Positions 25,849 to 34,014 of a stretch of DNA of 64,000 nt are shown one piece after another. This stretch comes from an uncultured Rhodospirillaceae bacterium (GTDB taxonomy: Bacteria > Pseudomonadota > Alphaproteobacteria > Rhodospirillales > Magnetospirillaceae): contig CALABS010000040.1 in the NCBI GenBank assembly GCA_937887565.1, positions 1 to 64,000 on the forward strand, given 5' to 3'. The first letter of the stretch is position 1. Each line of letters starts with the position of its first letter. The notes below the pieces were generated by a model that did not search any database, was not told the DNA's origin, and worked only from the letters and a program-made list of their open reading frames with translations. The position numbers and the translations under genes are program-made.

Positions 25849-26216
25849 CGATCGGGCGCCGTGCCCTGCTGGCGTCCCTGGTGGCGGCGGCCCTGCCGGG
25901 AATGGCCGCCGCCAAGCCCGAGCGAACAGAATTCTACGCCCCCATGCCGCCGATCACCGCGGAATTCTGGGACCGCGCGGGCCTGTTCCATCTGATCAAC
26001 ATCGACCTTGTCGTCGTCTTCCCCAAGGAGGGGATGAAGGTCTCCAACAAAGTCTCCGACCTGATCTCCAAGCGGCTTTCGGTCCTGCCGTGGGAGGAGT
26101 TCACCCGCGACAACCCGGCCATCCTGATCAAGCGCGTCGCCCTGGAGGTGCTGCGGGCCGAGCCCGGCGGCGCCGACATCAAGGACGTGCTGATCGCACG
26201 GCTGATGCTGCGTTAG
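25845..26216 (+). CDS. exported hypothetical protein with Tat-like signal
   Basis: 123 residues, overlapping the cNMP gene by four bases (ATGA). The N-terminus MTIGRRALLASLVAAALPG has twin arginines before a hydrophobic run and an AAA-K cleavage region, suggesting Tat export. The mature part (LINIDLVVVFPKEGMKVSNK, 'LIKRVALEVLRAEPGGADIKDVLIARLMLR') faintly resembles the C-terminal part of FliL, but I would not call it FliL. Last gene of the nad run. Confidence 0.65.
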   Translation: MTIGRRALLASLVAAALPGMAAAKPERTEFYAPMPPITAEFWDRAGLFHLINIDLVVVFPKEGMKVSNKVSDLISKRLSVLPWEEFTRDNPAILIKRVALEVLRAEPGGADIKDVLIARLMLR

Positions 26217-26237
26217 GCTCCGGCTCCCCTAAACCCC

Positions 26238-26429
26238 CTAAGGGGTCGGGCGCTCCGGCTTGCCGGGATGGCGCACCGGCGAATACGACGGCGGATCGCT
26301 GGCCGGAAAGGAATCCTCGCCGGCGATCTCGACCTCGTCCTCCTCCTTCGGCTCGCTTTGATATTGCGGCACCTTCCGGCCCGGCTCGCGGGGGTCGGTG
26401 TCCACCGTCCTGTCGGTCTTCTCGCCCAT
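26238..26429 (-). CDS. small acidic protein with SFPASDPPS motif
   Basis: 63 residues from ATG 26429 with AAGGA eight bases upstream; an alternative ATG lies at 26468. Mostly charged and probably disordered. It contains EDSFPASDPPSYSP, a motif common in very small alphaproteobacterial proteins of unknown role. A long inverted repeat covers the ribosome-binding site. Confidence 0.6.
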   Translation of the reverse strand: MGEKTDRTVDTDPREPGRKVPQYQSEPKEEDEVEIAGEDSFPASDPPSYSPVRHPGKPERPTP

Positions 26430-26438
26430 GGTCTCGTC

Positions 26439-26480
26439 CTTCCGTGTCGGTCCCTTGGAGGTGGGCATCCGACACGGAAG
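26439..26480 (-). promoter_or_regulatory. 5' hairpin sequestering the ribosome-binding site
   Basis: Perfect 12-bp inverted repeat, CTTCCGTGTCGG (26439-26450) and its complement (26469-26480), loop 18 bases, immediately upstream of the 26429 start. On the minus-strand RNA the 3' arm includes GGAAG of the Shine-Dalgarno region. It could be a translational switch (thermometer-like), or at DNA level an operator. Confidence 0.5.
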
Positions 26481-26611
26481 GCGCAAACGCGCGGTGGGGG
26501 AAAGGGCTACATCATACCCGCCGTCCACTGAAATGACCTGCTCGGGCGGCGGGCGAGCCCGAGCGGCGTCTGAGCCCACCGTCTCGGCATGATCGGATCC
26601 AGCGGATCAGG

Positions 26612-27277
26612 TCATTGGCCGGGCGGTATCAGGTCGAGCAGCGCCCGGATCGCCGCCTCGGCGCCGTCGGCGACCTGACTGATGCGGGCGTCCAGCATGT
26701 AGCAGGGCGTCGTGACCACCTTGCGGGCGCGGTCGACCACCACCTCGCCATGACCGGCGACCCGGTGACGGGCCCCAAGCTGTTCCAGCGCCGCCGCCGT
26801 GCCGGTGTCGTTGCCGATGGTCAACTCCACGCCGCCCAGGACCTTGGCCATGATCGCCGGCGCGATGCACAGGGCGCCGATGGGCTTGCCCGCCGCCGCC
26901 ATGCCCCGGATGGCCGCCGCCACGTCGGCGTTGACGCTGCAGTCGGGACCGTCGACGGCGAAACTGGACAGCGTCTTGGCGGCGCCGAAGCCGCCCGGGA
27001 AGACCAGCACGTCGAAGCCGGCGGAATCGAAGGCCGACAGCGGCTTGATGCGGCCGCGGGCGATGCGGGCCGATTCGACCAAGGCGTCGCGGCGTTCCGC
27101 GACCGGCTGACCGGTCAGGTGGTTGATCACGTCGCGCTGCGCCACGTCGGGCGCGAAGCACTGGTAGGCGCCGCCGGCCCGGTCGATGGCCAGCAGGGTC
27201 AACACCGCCTCGTGGATCTCGGAACCGTCGTAGACGCCGCAGCCCGACAGCACGACGGCGAACATGGGCTTGGACAT
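26612..27277 (-). CDS. elbB: glyoxalase/isoprenoid biosynthesis protein ElbB
   Basis: 221 residues with GGGAGGT upstream of the ATG. DJ-1/PfpI superfamily: FAVVLSGCGVYDGSEIHEAV start, nucleophile-elbow region IGALCIAPA with the catalytic Cys, and the family end 'PCYMLDARISQVADGAEAAI'. E. coli ElbB has glyoxalase activity and was linked to early isoprenoid synthesis. Monocistronic here. Confidence 0.9.
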   Translation of the reverse strand: MSKPMFAVVLSGCGVYDGSEIHEAVLTLLAIDRAGGAYQCFAPDVAQRDVINHLTGQPVAERRDALVESARIARGRIKPLSAFDSAGFDVLVFPGGFGAAKTLSSFAVDGPDCSVNADVAAAIRGMAAAGKPIGALCIAPAIMAKVLGGVELTIGNDTGTAAALEQLGARHRVAGHGEVVVDRARKVVTTPCYMLDARISQVADGAEAAIRALLDLIPPGQ

Positions 27278-27411
27278 GGGACCTCCCTCCTCAGGAACGG
27301 TTGTTGCCCCCAGGCAGTGGCGCGATCATATCCGGGAATCCCCGTTTCCTCCACACGGTCGCGGGTCTATGGTTTCCCGTCACCGGCACCGCCGCAACTC
27401 ATGGGGTCCAC

Positions 27412-28917
27412 ATGGAAATGCCCGACCGCACCGCTTATGGCCGTCTCGAAGAGGTATTCCGCAAGGCCAGCGTGCTGGGCGACACGCTGTCGGTCCTGCA
27501 TTGGGATATGTCCACCATGATGCCCGAGGGCGGCGCCGGGGCGCGCGGCGAACAGCTGGCGCTGCTGAAATCCATGGCCCACGCCCTGGTCACCGCCCCC
27601 GCCATCCCCGACCTGCTCGACCGCGCCGGGTCCGAGGACCTTGACCCCTGGCAGCGCGCCAACCTGCGCGAGATGCGCCGCGAATGGGTCCACGCGGCGG
27701 CGGTGCCGGCCGATCTGGTCGAGGCGCTGGCGAAGGCGGAATCGGCCTGCGAGATGGTGTGGCGCGAGGCGCGGCCCAAGGCCGACTTCGCCATGGTGCT
27801 GCCCGGCATGAGGGAGGTTCTGGCCCTGGTCCGCGAGACCGGGCGCGCCAAGTCCGAAAAGCTGGGGGTGGGCGTCTACGACGCCCTGCTGGACCAATAC
27901 GAGCCCGACGGCCGCTCGGCCGACATCGACGCCGTGTTCGCCGACCTGGAAGCGTTCCTGCCCGGCTTCATCGCAGAGGTGCTGGAGGCCCAGGCGAACC
28001 GACCGGCGCCGCGCCTGCCGTCCGGCCCGTTCCCGGCCGACCGCCAGAAGGCGCTGGGCGTCGAGTTCATGACCGCGTTGGGCTTCGACTTCGCCCATGG
28101 CCGCCTGGACACCAGCTTCCATCCGTTCTGCGGCGGCTATCCCGAGGACGTACGCATCACCACCCGCTACGACGAGGCCGACTTCACCTCGGCGCTGATG
28201 GGCGTGCTGCACGAGACCGGCCACGCGCTCTACGATTTCGGCCTGCCCGGCGGCCGATGGCGCCACCAGCCGGTGGGCCGGGCGCGCGGCATGCAGATGC
28301 ACGAGAGCCAAAGCCTGCTGATGGAGATGCAGGCCTGCCGTTCGCGCCACTTCCTGGAATGGGCGGCGCCGCGCATGGCGGCGGCCTTCGGCGGCTCGGG
28401 ACCCGACTGGGAGGCCGACAACCTCTATCGCCTGGGCATCCGGGTCGAACGCGGCTTCGTGCGCGTCGACGCCGACGAGGTCACCTACCCCGCCCACGTC
28501 ATCATCCGCTACGGCCTCGAAAAGGCGCTGGTGGAGGGCCGCATGGAGCTCGACGACCTTCCCGCCGCCTGGAACGACGGCTACCGCCGCCTGCTGGGCA
28601 TCACGCCCCCCGACGACCGCCTGGGCTGCCTGCAGGACATCCACTGGTACGGCGGCGCCTGGGGCTATTTCCCCACCTACACTCTGGGCGCCATGACTGC
28701 CGCCCAGCTGTTCGACGCCGCCCGCCGCGACCAGCCGGCCATCCCCGCCGGCATCGCCCGGGGCGACTTCGCGCCGCTCCTGGCCTGGCTGCGCCAGAAC
28801 GTCCACGGCCGGGGCTCCAGCCTGTCCACCGCCGACATCCTGCGCCAAGCCACCGGCCGGCCCTTGGACGCCTCGGTGTTCAAGGACCATCTGCGGGCAC
28901 GGTATCTGCCGGCCTGA
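27412..28917 (+). CDS. M32 family carboxypeptidase
   Basis: 501 residues from ATG 27412; a second ATG follows two codons later. Family M32 (carboxypeptidase Taq): 'WDMSTMMPEGGAGARGEQLA', metal site HETGHALYDFGL (H-E-x2-H), downstream MHESQSLLME supplying the third ligand, and 'ADEVTYPAHVIIRY'. Zinc or cobalt exopeptidase of broad specificity, cytoplasmic. About 165 bases then separate it from chvI. Confidence 0.94.
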   Translation: MEMPDRTAYGRLEEVFRKASVLGDTLSVLHWDMSTMMPEGGAGARGEQLALLKSMAHALVTAPAIPDLLDRAGSEDLDPWQRANLREMRREWVHAAAVPADLVEALAKAESACEMVWREARPKADFAMVLPGMREVLALVRETGRAKSEKLGVGVYDALLDQYEPDGRSADIDAVFADLEAFLPGFIAEVLEAQANRPAPRLPSGPFPADRQKALGVEFMTALGFDFAHGRLDTSFHPFCGGYPEDVRITTRYDEADFTSALMGVLHETGHALYDFGLPGGRWRHQPVGRARGMQMHESQSLLMEMQACRSRHFLEWAAPRMAAAFGGSGPDWEADNLYRLGIRVERGFVRVDADEVTYPAHVIIRYGLEKALVEGRMELDDLPAAWNDGYRRLLGITPPDDRLGCLQDIHWYGGAWGYFPTYTLGAMTAAQLFDAARRDQPAIPAGIARGDFAPLLAWLRQNVHGRGSSLSTADILRQATGRPLDASVFKDHLRARYLPA

Positions 28918-29081
28918 CCGCGCCCGTCGGAAGGGGTATGGGACGGCGTCGGCCGGTACTATAATTTCGCCACATTGGGGGTGTCAGGTTCCGCAATCGG
29001 GGAAGGGCATCGGTGCGGGCTTGCGGCGAAGGCACCGATTCGGCAACCCTCTCGCCACCCGCTCCTTGGGAGGTATCTCTC

Positions 29082-29783
29082 GTGTCGTACACCATCGCGC
29101 TCGTCGACGACGACCGCAACATCCTGACCTCGGTCTCGATGGCGCTGGAAGCCGAAGGGTTCAAGACCCGCACCTACACCGACGGCGCCGAGGCGTTGCG
29201 CGGCCTGACCACCCAGCCGGCCGACCTGGCCGTGCTCGACATCAAGATGCCGCGCATGGACGGCATGGAGCTGCTGCAGCGCCTGCGCAAGCAATCGGCC
29301 ATCCCGGTGATCTTCCTGACCTCGAAGGACGACGAGGTGGACGAACTGCTGGGCCTGCGCATGGGGGCCGACGACTACATCAAGAAGCCGTTTTCCCAGA
29401 AGCTGCTCATCGAGCGCATCCGCGCCCTGCTGCGCCGCCTGGAATTCGCCGCCGAGGCCGAGGCGCCGGCGGCCAGCGTGCTGACCCGGGGCGAGCTGGT
29501 GCTCGATTCGGCCCGCCACGTCTGCTCGTGGAGGGGCGCCAAGGTGGACCTGACCGTCACCGAATTCCTGATCCTGAAGTCGCTGGCCCAACGGCCCGGC
29601 CACGTCAAGAACCGCGACCAGCTGATCGACGCCGCCTATGGCGAGCACATCTACGTCGACGACCGCACCATCGACAGCCACATCAAGCGGCTGCGCAAGA
29701 AGTTCCGCGAGATCGACGCCGACTTCGCCCACATCGAGACCCTGTACGGCGTCGGTTACCGCTACCGTGACGACGCTCCCTGA
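29082..29783 (+). CDS. chvI: two-component response regulator, ChvI type
   Basis: 233 residues from a GTG at 29082, with GGGAGG eight bases upstream; no upstream ATG has a comparable site. REC domain (IALVDDDRNILTSV, phospho-Asp in LAVLDIKMP, Lys in YIKKPF) and OmpR-type winged helix (LTVTEFLILKSLAQRPGHVK, 'VDDRTIDSHIKRLRKKF'). Closest in pattern to ChvI/ExoI of alphaproteobacteria, which controls envelope and acid-stress genes. Confidence 0.88.
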   Translation: MSYTIALVDDDRNILTSVSMALEAEGFKTRTYTDGAEALRGLTTQPADLAVLDIKMPRMDGMELLQRLRKQSAIPVIFLTSKDDEVDELLGLRMGADDYIKKPFSQKLLIERIRALLRRLEFAAEAEAPAASVLTRGELVLDSARHVCSWRGAKVDLTVTEFLILKSLAQRPGHVKNRDQLIDAAYGEHIYVDDRTIDSHIKRLRKKFREIDADFAHIETLYGVGYRYRDDAP

Positions 29784-31410
29784 TCCGGCGACGCGGCGGC
29801 CGGCGCCGCCACGCCGCAAGCGGCGGCGCTGGCGCCCGTTGGCCTCGCCGCTGACCCGGCGCCTGCTGGCGGTCAACCTGATCGCGCCGGTGCTGCTGGT
29901 GGTGGGGCTGTTCTATCTCGACCTCTACAAGCAGGGGCTGATCCGCGCCGAGCTGGCCGGCCTGACCACCCAGGCCGAGATGGTGGCCGGCGCCGTCGGC
30001 GAGGGCGCGGTCCGCGAACAGGCCCTCGGCCTGCTGGAGCTCAACCGCGAGCAGGCGCAGCAGATGGTGCGCCGCCTGGCCGAGCCCGCCCAGCTGCGGG
30101 CGCGGCTGTTCGACGCCGTCGGCGTGCTGGCCGCCGATTCCCGCTTCCTGCTCTATTCCCAGGGCGTCATCCAGATCGAGGAATTGCCGCCGCCCAGGGG
30201 CCGGGGCTGGCGGGCCGAGCTGCGCCAGGCCTGGGAGCGGGTCGCCACCTGGATGCCCATCGACGAGACCCTGCCGACCTATGTGGAATACGCCGAGCAG
30301 CGCGCCGACCATTACCCCGAGGTGATGGCGGCGCTGTCGGGCCGCGCCGATTCCGCCGTCCGCAACCGCAAGCGCGGCGGCATCGTGCTGTCGGTGGCGG
30401 TGCCGGTGCAGCGCTACAAGCAGGTGGTGGGGGCGCTGATGGTCAGCGCCGACGGCGCCGGCATCGCCCGCTCGCTGTTCCAGGTTCGCATGGCCATCAT
30501 CGAGGTGTTCGCGGTGACCCTGCTCATCACCACCGCGCTGTCGCTGTACATGGCCGGCACCATCGCCCGTCCCGTCCGCCGGCTGGCCCTGGCCGCCGAG
30601 CAGGTCCGCCACGGCCACGGCCGCCGCCACCGCATCCCCGACCTGTCGGCGCGCGGCGACGAGATCGGCGAGCTGTCGGTGGCGCTGACCGAGATGACCG
30701 AGGCGCTGTGGCGGCGCATGGACGCCATCGAGGCCTTCGCCGCCGACGTCGCCCACGAGATCAAGAACCCGCTGACCAGCGTGCGGTCGGCGGTCGAGAC
30801 CGCCACCCGCCTCGACGACCCCGAGAAGCAGAAGAAGCTCCTGGCCATCATCCAGGACGACGTCGAGCGCCTCAACCGCCTGATCAGCGACATCTCCGAC
30901 GCCTCGCGCCTGGACGCCGAGCTGTCGCGCGCCGACACCGAGCCGGTCGACCTGCGCGCCATGCTCGAGACCCTGGCCGACGTCTACCGCTCCACCGAGG
31001 ACCGGCTGGACTTCGTCCTCGAACTTCCCGATCCCGGCCCGCTGATGGTCGCCGGCATCGAGGGCCGGCTGGTGCAGGTGCTGCGCAACCTGATCGCCAA
31101 CGCCATCACCTTCAGCCCCGACGGCGGCGCCATCACGCTCAGGGCCGCCCGCGAGGGCAAGTTTATCCGCGTCGAGGTCGACGACCTCGGCCCCGGCATC
31201 CCCGAGACCAAGCTGGACACCATCTTCGAGCGCTTCTACACCGAGCGCCCGGCGGCCGAGAAGTTCGGCACCCATTCCGGCCTGGGCCTGTCCATCTCGA
31301 AACAGATCGTCGACGCCCATGGCGGCCTGATCTGGGCCGAGAACCGCAAGGACGCCGCGGGCGACGTCGTCGGGGCGCGGTTCGTGGTGAAGCTGCCGTC
31401 CATCCCATGA
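29767..31410 (+). CDS. chvG: sensor histidine kinase, ChvG type
   Basis: 547 residues from a GTG that overlaps chvI by 17 bases. Basic N-terminus, membrane span (about 33-52), periplasmic sensing domain (to about 235), second span (about 240-262), HAMP, HisKA with VAHEIKNPLTSVRSA and HATPase with NLIANAITFSP, DLGPGIP and GLGLSI. ChvG responds to acid or periplasmic stress in relatives. The hprK and PTS genes that follow chvG in many alphaproteobacteria are replaced here by the DUF1538 gene. Confidence 0.88.
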   Translation: MTTLPDPATRRPAPPRRKRRRWRPLASPLTRRLLAVNLIAPVLLVVGLFYLDLYKQGLIRAELAGLTTQAEMVAGAVGEGAVREQALGLLELNREQAQQMVRRLAEPAQLRARLFDAVGVLAADSRFLLYSQGVIQIEELPPPRGRGWRAELRQAWERVATWMPIDETLPTYVEYAEQRADHYPEVMAALSGRADSAVRNRKRGGIVLSVAVPVQRYKQVVGALMVSADGAGIARSLFQVRMAIIEVFAVTLLITTALSLYMAGTIARPVRRLALAAEQVRHGHGRRHRIPDLSARGDEIGELSVALTEMTEALWRRMDAIEAFAADVAHEIKNPLTSVRSAVETATRLDDPEKQKKLLAIIQDDVERLNRLISDISDASRLDAELSRADTEPVDLRAMLETLADVYRSTEDRLDFVLELPDPGPLMVAGIEGRLVQVLRNLIANAITFSPDGGAITLRAAREGKFIRVEVDDLGPGIPETKLDTIFERFYTERPAAEKFGTHSGLGLSISKQIVDAHGGLIWAENRKDAAGDVVGARFVVKLPSIP

Positions 31411-31495
31411 AGGTTGGGCGAACGCCGCCCACCCCATCTTGCCTTTCCCCCATCGCCCCAGCACAATGATGTCAAATCCAGGGGGAATTGGGGAC

Positions 31496-33250
31496 ATGGC
31501 CGAGGAGATCCGCATCCGCTACGGCGATTTCCGCCGCGAGACGCGGGTGGACAAGCGCGTCGTCAGCTACAGCCGGCTGACCCGGCTGGCCGCCCGGCGG
31601 CGGGCCGAGATCGGCGGGCCGCGCTGGCGCCGCGTCACGCTGACGCCCCTGGCCATGTGGCATCTGCTGTCGCCCTACGTGTCCTCCAAGACGGCCGAGC
31701 AGATTCGCGCCGTGGTGCCGCTGGCCGGCTACCTGGCCGCCTTCCAACTGCTGGTGCTGCACCGGGGCGTCGAGCATCCGTGGGTGGTGCTGGGCGGGCT
31801 GGCTGCCACATTGGTGGGGCTGATGCTGTTCATGGAAGGGCTTCGGCTGGGCCTGATGCCGCTGGGCGAGGCCATCGGCCACGGCCTGCCGCGCACCCGC
31901 ACCCTGCCGGTGGTGCTGGGGGTGGCCTTCGCGCTGGGCGTGGGCGTCACCTTCGCCGAGCCGGCCATCGGCGCGCTGAAGGCCGCCGGCTCGCTGGTCG
32001 AGCCGGCCAGGGCGCCCTATTTGCACGCGCTGCTCAACGCCTGGTCACCCTATCTGGTGCTGGCGGTGGGGGCCGGGGTGGGGGTGGCGGCGGTGGTCGG
32101 CATGCTGATGTTCCTGCGCGCCTGGAGCCTCAAGGGCCCCATCGTCCTGCTGGTCGGCCTCGCCCTGCTGCTGACCGCCCTGGTCGCCAAGGACGCCCAT
32201 CTCGCCGCCGTCATCGGCCTGGCGTGGGATTGCGGCGCGGTGACCACCGGCCCGGTGACGGTGCCGCTGGTGCTGGCCCTGGGCATCGGCGTCGCCGCCT
32301 CGGCCGGCAAGGGCGACAGCGCGCTGGCCGGCTTCGGCATCGTCACCATGGCCTCGCTGTTGCCGGTGATCGCGGTGCTGCTGCTGGGGCTGCTGTTGTC
32401 GTGGACCTATTCACCCGCCGAGGCGGCCGCCCTGGGCGCCGAGGCCGGGGCAGCGGCATGGTTCGAACGGTCCCCCTGGGCCGAGATCGTCGGCTCGGTG
32501 CGCGCCATCGTGCCGCTGGTGGCGTTCCTGGCGCTGGTGGCGCGTCTGGCCCGGGCCCAGGTCGCTGACCGCGCCACCATTGGCCTGGGCATCGGCTTCG
32601 CCCTGGCCGGCATGGTCCTGTTCAACCTGGGCCTGACCTACGGGCTGGCCAATCTGGGCGCCCAGTCGGGCACCGCCGTGCCCGGCGCCTTCGCGTCGCT
32701 GGACGGCGTCGCCGGCACCCCCATGTACGACTATGCGTTGGGGGTGGGCGTGGCGGTGCTGTTCGCCTGGGCCTTGGGGTTCGGCGCCACCGTCGCCGAG
32801 CCGGCGCTGAACGCCATGGGCCAGACGGTGGAGACCCTGTCCAACGGCGCCTTCCGCAAGTCGATGCTGATCACCGCCGTCTCGGGCGGGGTGGCCTGCG
32901 GCATCGCGCTCGGGGTGGTCAAGCTGGTCTTCGTCTTGCCGCTGTGGTGGTTCCTGCTGCCCGGCTACCTGCTGGCGCTGCTGATGACTTGGGCGTCGTC
33001 CGAGGCCTTCACCAACGTCGCCTGGGATTCGGCCGGCGTCACCACCGGGCCGGTCACCGTGCCGCTGGTCCTGGCCATGGGGCTGGGCTTCGGCGGCGCC
33101 GTCGGCGCGCTGGAGGGGTTCGGGGTCCTCGCCCTGGCCTCGCTGGGGCCGGTCCTCGCCGTCCTCGGGCTGGGGCTGGCGATCCGCCTGCGCCAGTGGC
33201 GCCTGCCCGCCGCCGCACCCACCGTTCCCGCCGAGGAGGCAGCCCTGTGA
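31496..33250 (+). CDS. DUF1538 multi-span membrane protein
   Basis: 584 residues, hydrophobic over most of the length with some 12-14 predicted spans in two similar halves. Each half contains AEPA (FAEPAIGALK; VAEPALNAMG) and a 'WD(C/S)AGV-TTGPVTVPLVLA' segment, so the protein is an internal duplication. This is the DUF1538 family; members UmpA/UmpB have been reported as cation/proton antiporters. The first PII gene overlaps its stop by four bases. Confidence 0.82.
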   Translation: MAEEIRIRYGDFRRETRVDKRVVSYSRLTRLAARRRAEIGGPRWRRVTLTPLAMWHLLSPYVSSKTAEQIRAVVPLAGYLAAFQLLVLHRGVEHPWVVLGGLAATLVGLMLFMEGLRLGLMPLGEAIGHGLPRTRTLPVVLGVAFALGVGVTFAEPAIGALKAAGSLVEPARAPYLHALLNAWSPYLVLAVGAGVGVAAVVGMLMFLRAWSLKGPIVLLVGLALLLTALVAKDAHLAAVIGLAWDCGAVTTGPVTVPLVLALGIGVAASAGKGDSALAGFGIVTMASLLPVIAVLLLGLLLSWTYSPAEAAALGAEAGAAAWFERSPWAEIVGSVRAIVPLVAFLALVARLARAQVADRATIGLGIGFALAGMVLFNLGLTYGLANLGAQSGTAVPGAFASLDGVAGTPMYDYALGVGVAVLFAWALGFGATVAEPALNAMGQTVETLSNGAFRKSMLITAVSGGVACGIALGVVKLVFVLPLWWFLLPGYLLALLMTWASSEAFTNVAWDSAGVTTGPVTVPLVLAMGLGFGGAVGALEGFGVLALASLGPVLAVLGLGLAIRLRQWRLPAAAPTVPAEEAAL

Positions 33251-33609
33251 CCCTGACCATTCCCGTCCTCACCGACGTCCACCTGATTACCTGCATCGTC
33301 CAGCGCGGCCAGGCCGACGCCGTGGTCAAGGCGGCCGTCGAGGCCGGCGCCGAGGGCGCCACCATCCACTACGCCCGCGGCACCGGCCTGCGCGAGAAGC
33401 TGGGCCTGTGGTCCGTCGCCGTGAACGCCGAGAAGGAGGTGGTGACCATCGCCGTCAGCCGCGAGCAGCTGAACTTCGTGTTCGAGCGCATGTTCCTGGC
33501 CGGCAAGCTGGACACCCCCGGCATGGGCTTCATGTACGTCACCCCGGTCGAGAAGGCCGCCACCCATATCCCGGCCGAGATCCTGGAGAAGATCGTTGGC
33601 GAGCGCTGA
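33247..33609 (+). CDS. PII-like signalling protein
   Basis: 120 residues, GTG start within GTGA of the membrane gene. Ferredoxin-like PII fold: LITCIVQRGQADAVVKAAVE, T-loop region YARGTGLREKLGLW, 'EVVTIAVSREQLNFVFERMF' and the C-terminal GMGFMYVTPVEKAATHIP. No uridylylation Tyr at the GlnB position. PII proteins sense ATP/ADP/2-oxoglutarate or other ligands and gate membrane transporters (AmtB, SbtA). Here the partner is most likely the DUF1538 protein. Confidence 0.8.
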   Translation: MTLTIPVLTDVHLITCIVQRGQADAVVKAAVEAGAEGATIHYARGTGLREKLGLWSVAVNAEKEVVTIAVSREQLNFVFERMFLAGKLDTPGMGFMYVTPVEKAATHIPAEILEKIVGER

Positions 33610-33958
33610 GGGCGGCTTCCACCTCATCCGCTGCGTCGCCTTCGGCGGCGCGTCGCGGCCGTTCATCTCGCGGCTGGCGCGCGAGAAGGGAATCTGGAGC
33701 GTCTACTGCTCGGGGGCGCGCCGCACCGCCGCCGATCACGGCCACCGCCGGGCGCGCCTGGCCGCCTTCGTCGAGAACGAGGAGATCTTCATCCTCGTCC
33801 CCTCCGACCGCCTGGACGAGATCGTCGAGTTCTGTTGGGTGCAGTTGCACATGGACCAACCCGGCCGCGGCGTCGTCTACGCCACGCCGGTGGAAATGGC
33901 GCATCCGTTCCGCGTCCCCGACGGGATCGAGGAATTGCCCGAGGGGGTTCGGGAATAG
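33596..33958 (+). CDS. second, divergent PII-like protein
   Basis: 120 residues from a TTG at 33596 (GGAGAA six bases before it), overlapping the first PII gene by 14 bases. The same strand-helix pattern is visible: FHLIRCVAFGGASRPFISRL, a shorter T-loop (YCSGARRTAADHGHRR), 'EIFILVPSDRLDEIVEFCW' and 'GRGVVYATPVEMAHPF'. It probably forms a hetero-oligomer with, or a partner to, the first PII protein. Confidence 0.7.
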   Translation: MASAEGGFHLIRCVAFGGASRPFISRLAREKGIWSVYCSGARRTAADHGHRRARLAAFVENEEIFILVPSDRLDEIVEFCWVQLHMDQPGRGVVYATPVEMAHPFRVPDGIEELPEGVRE

Positions 33959-34014
33959 CTGGAATGTTCGCGGCCATTGCATTATTCCGGCACACATGAA
34001 TTCTGGGGGCTCGA

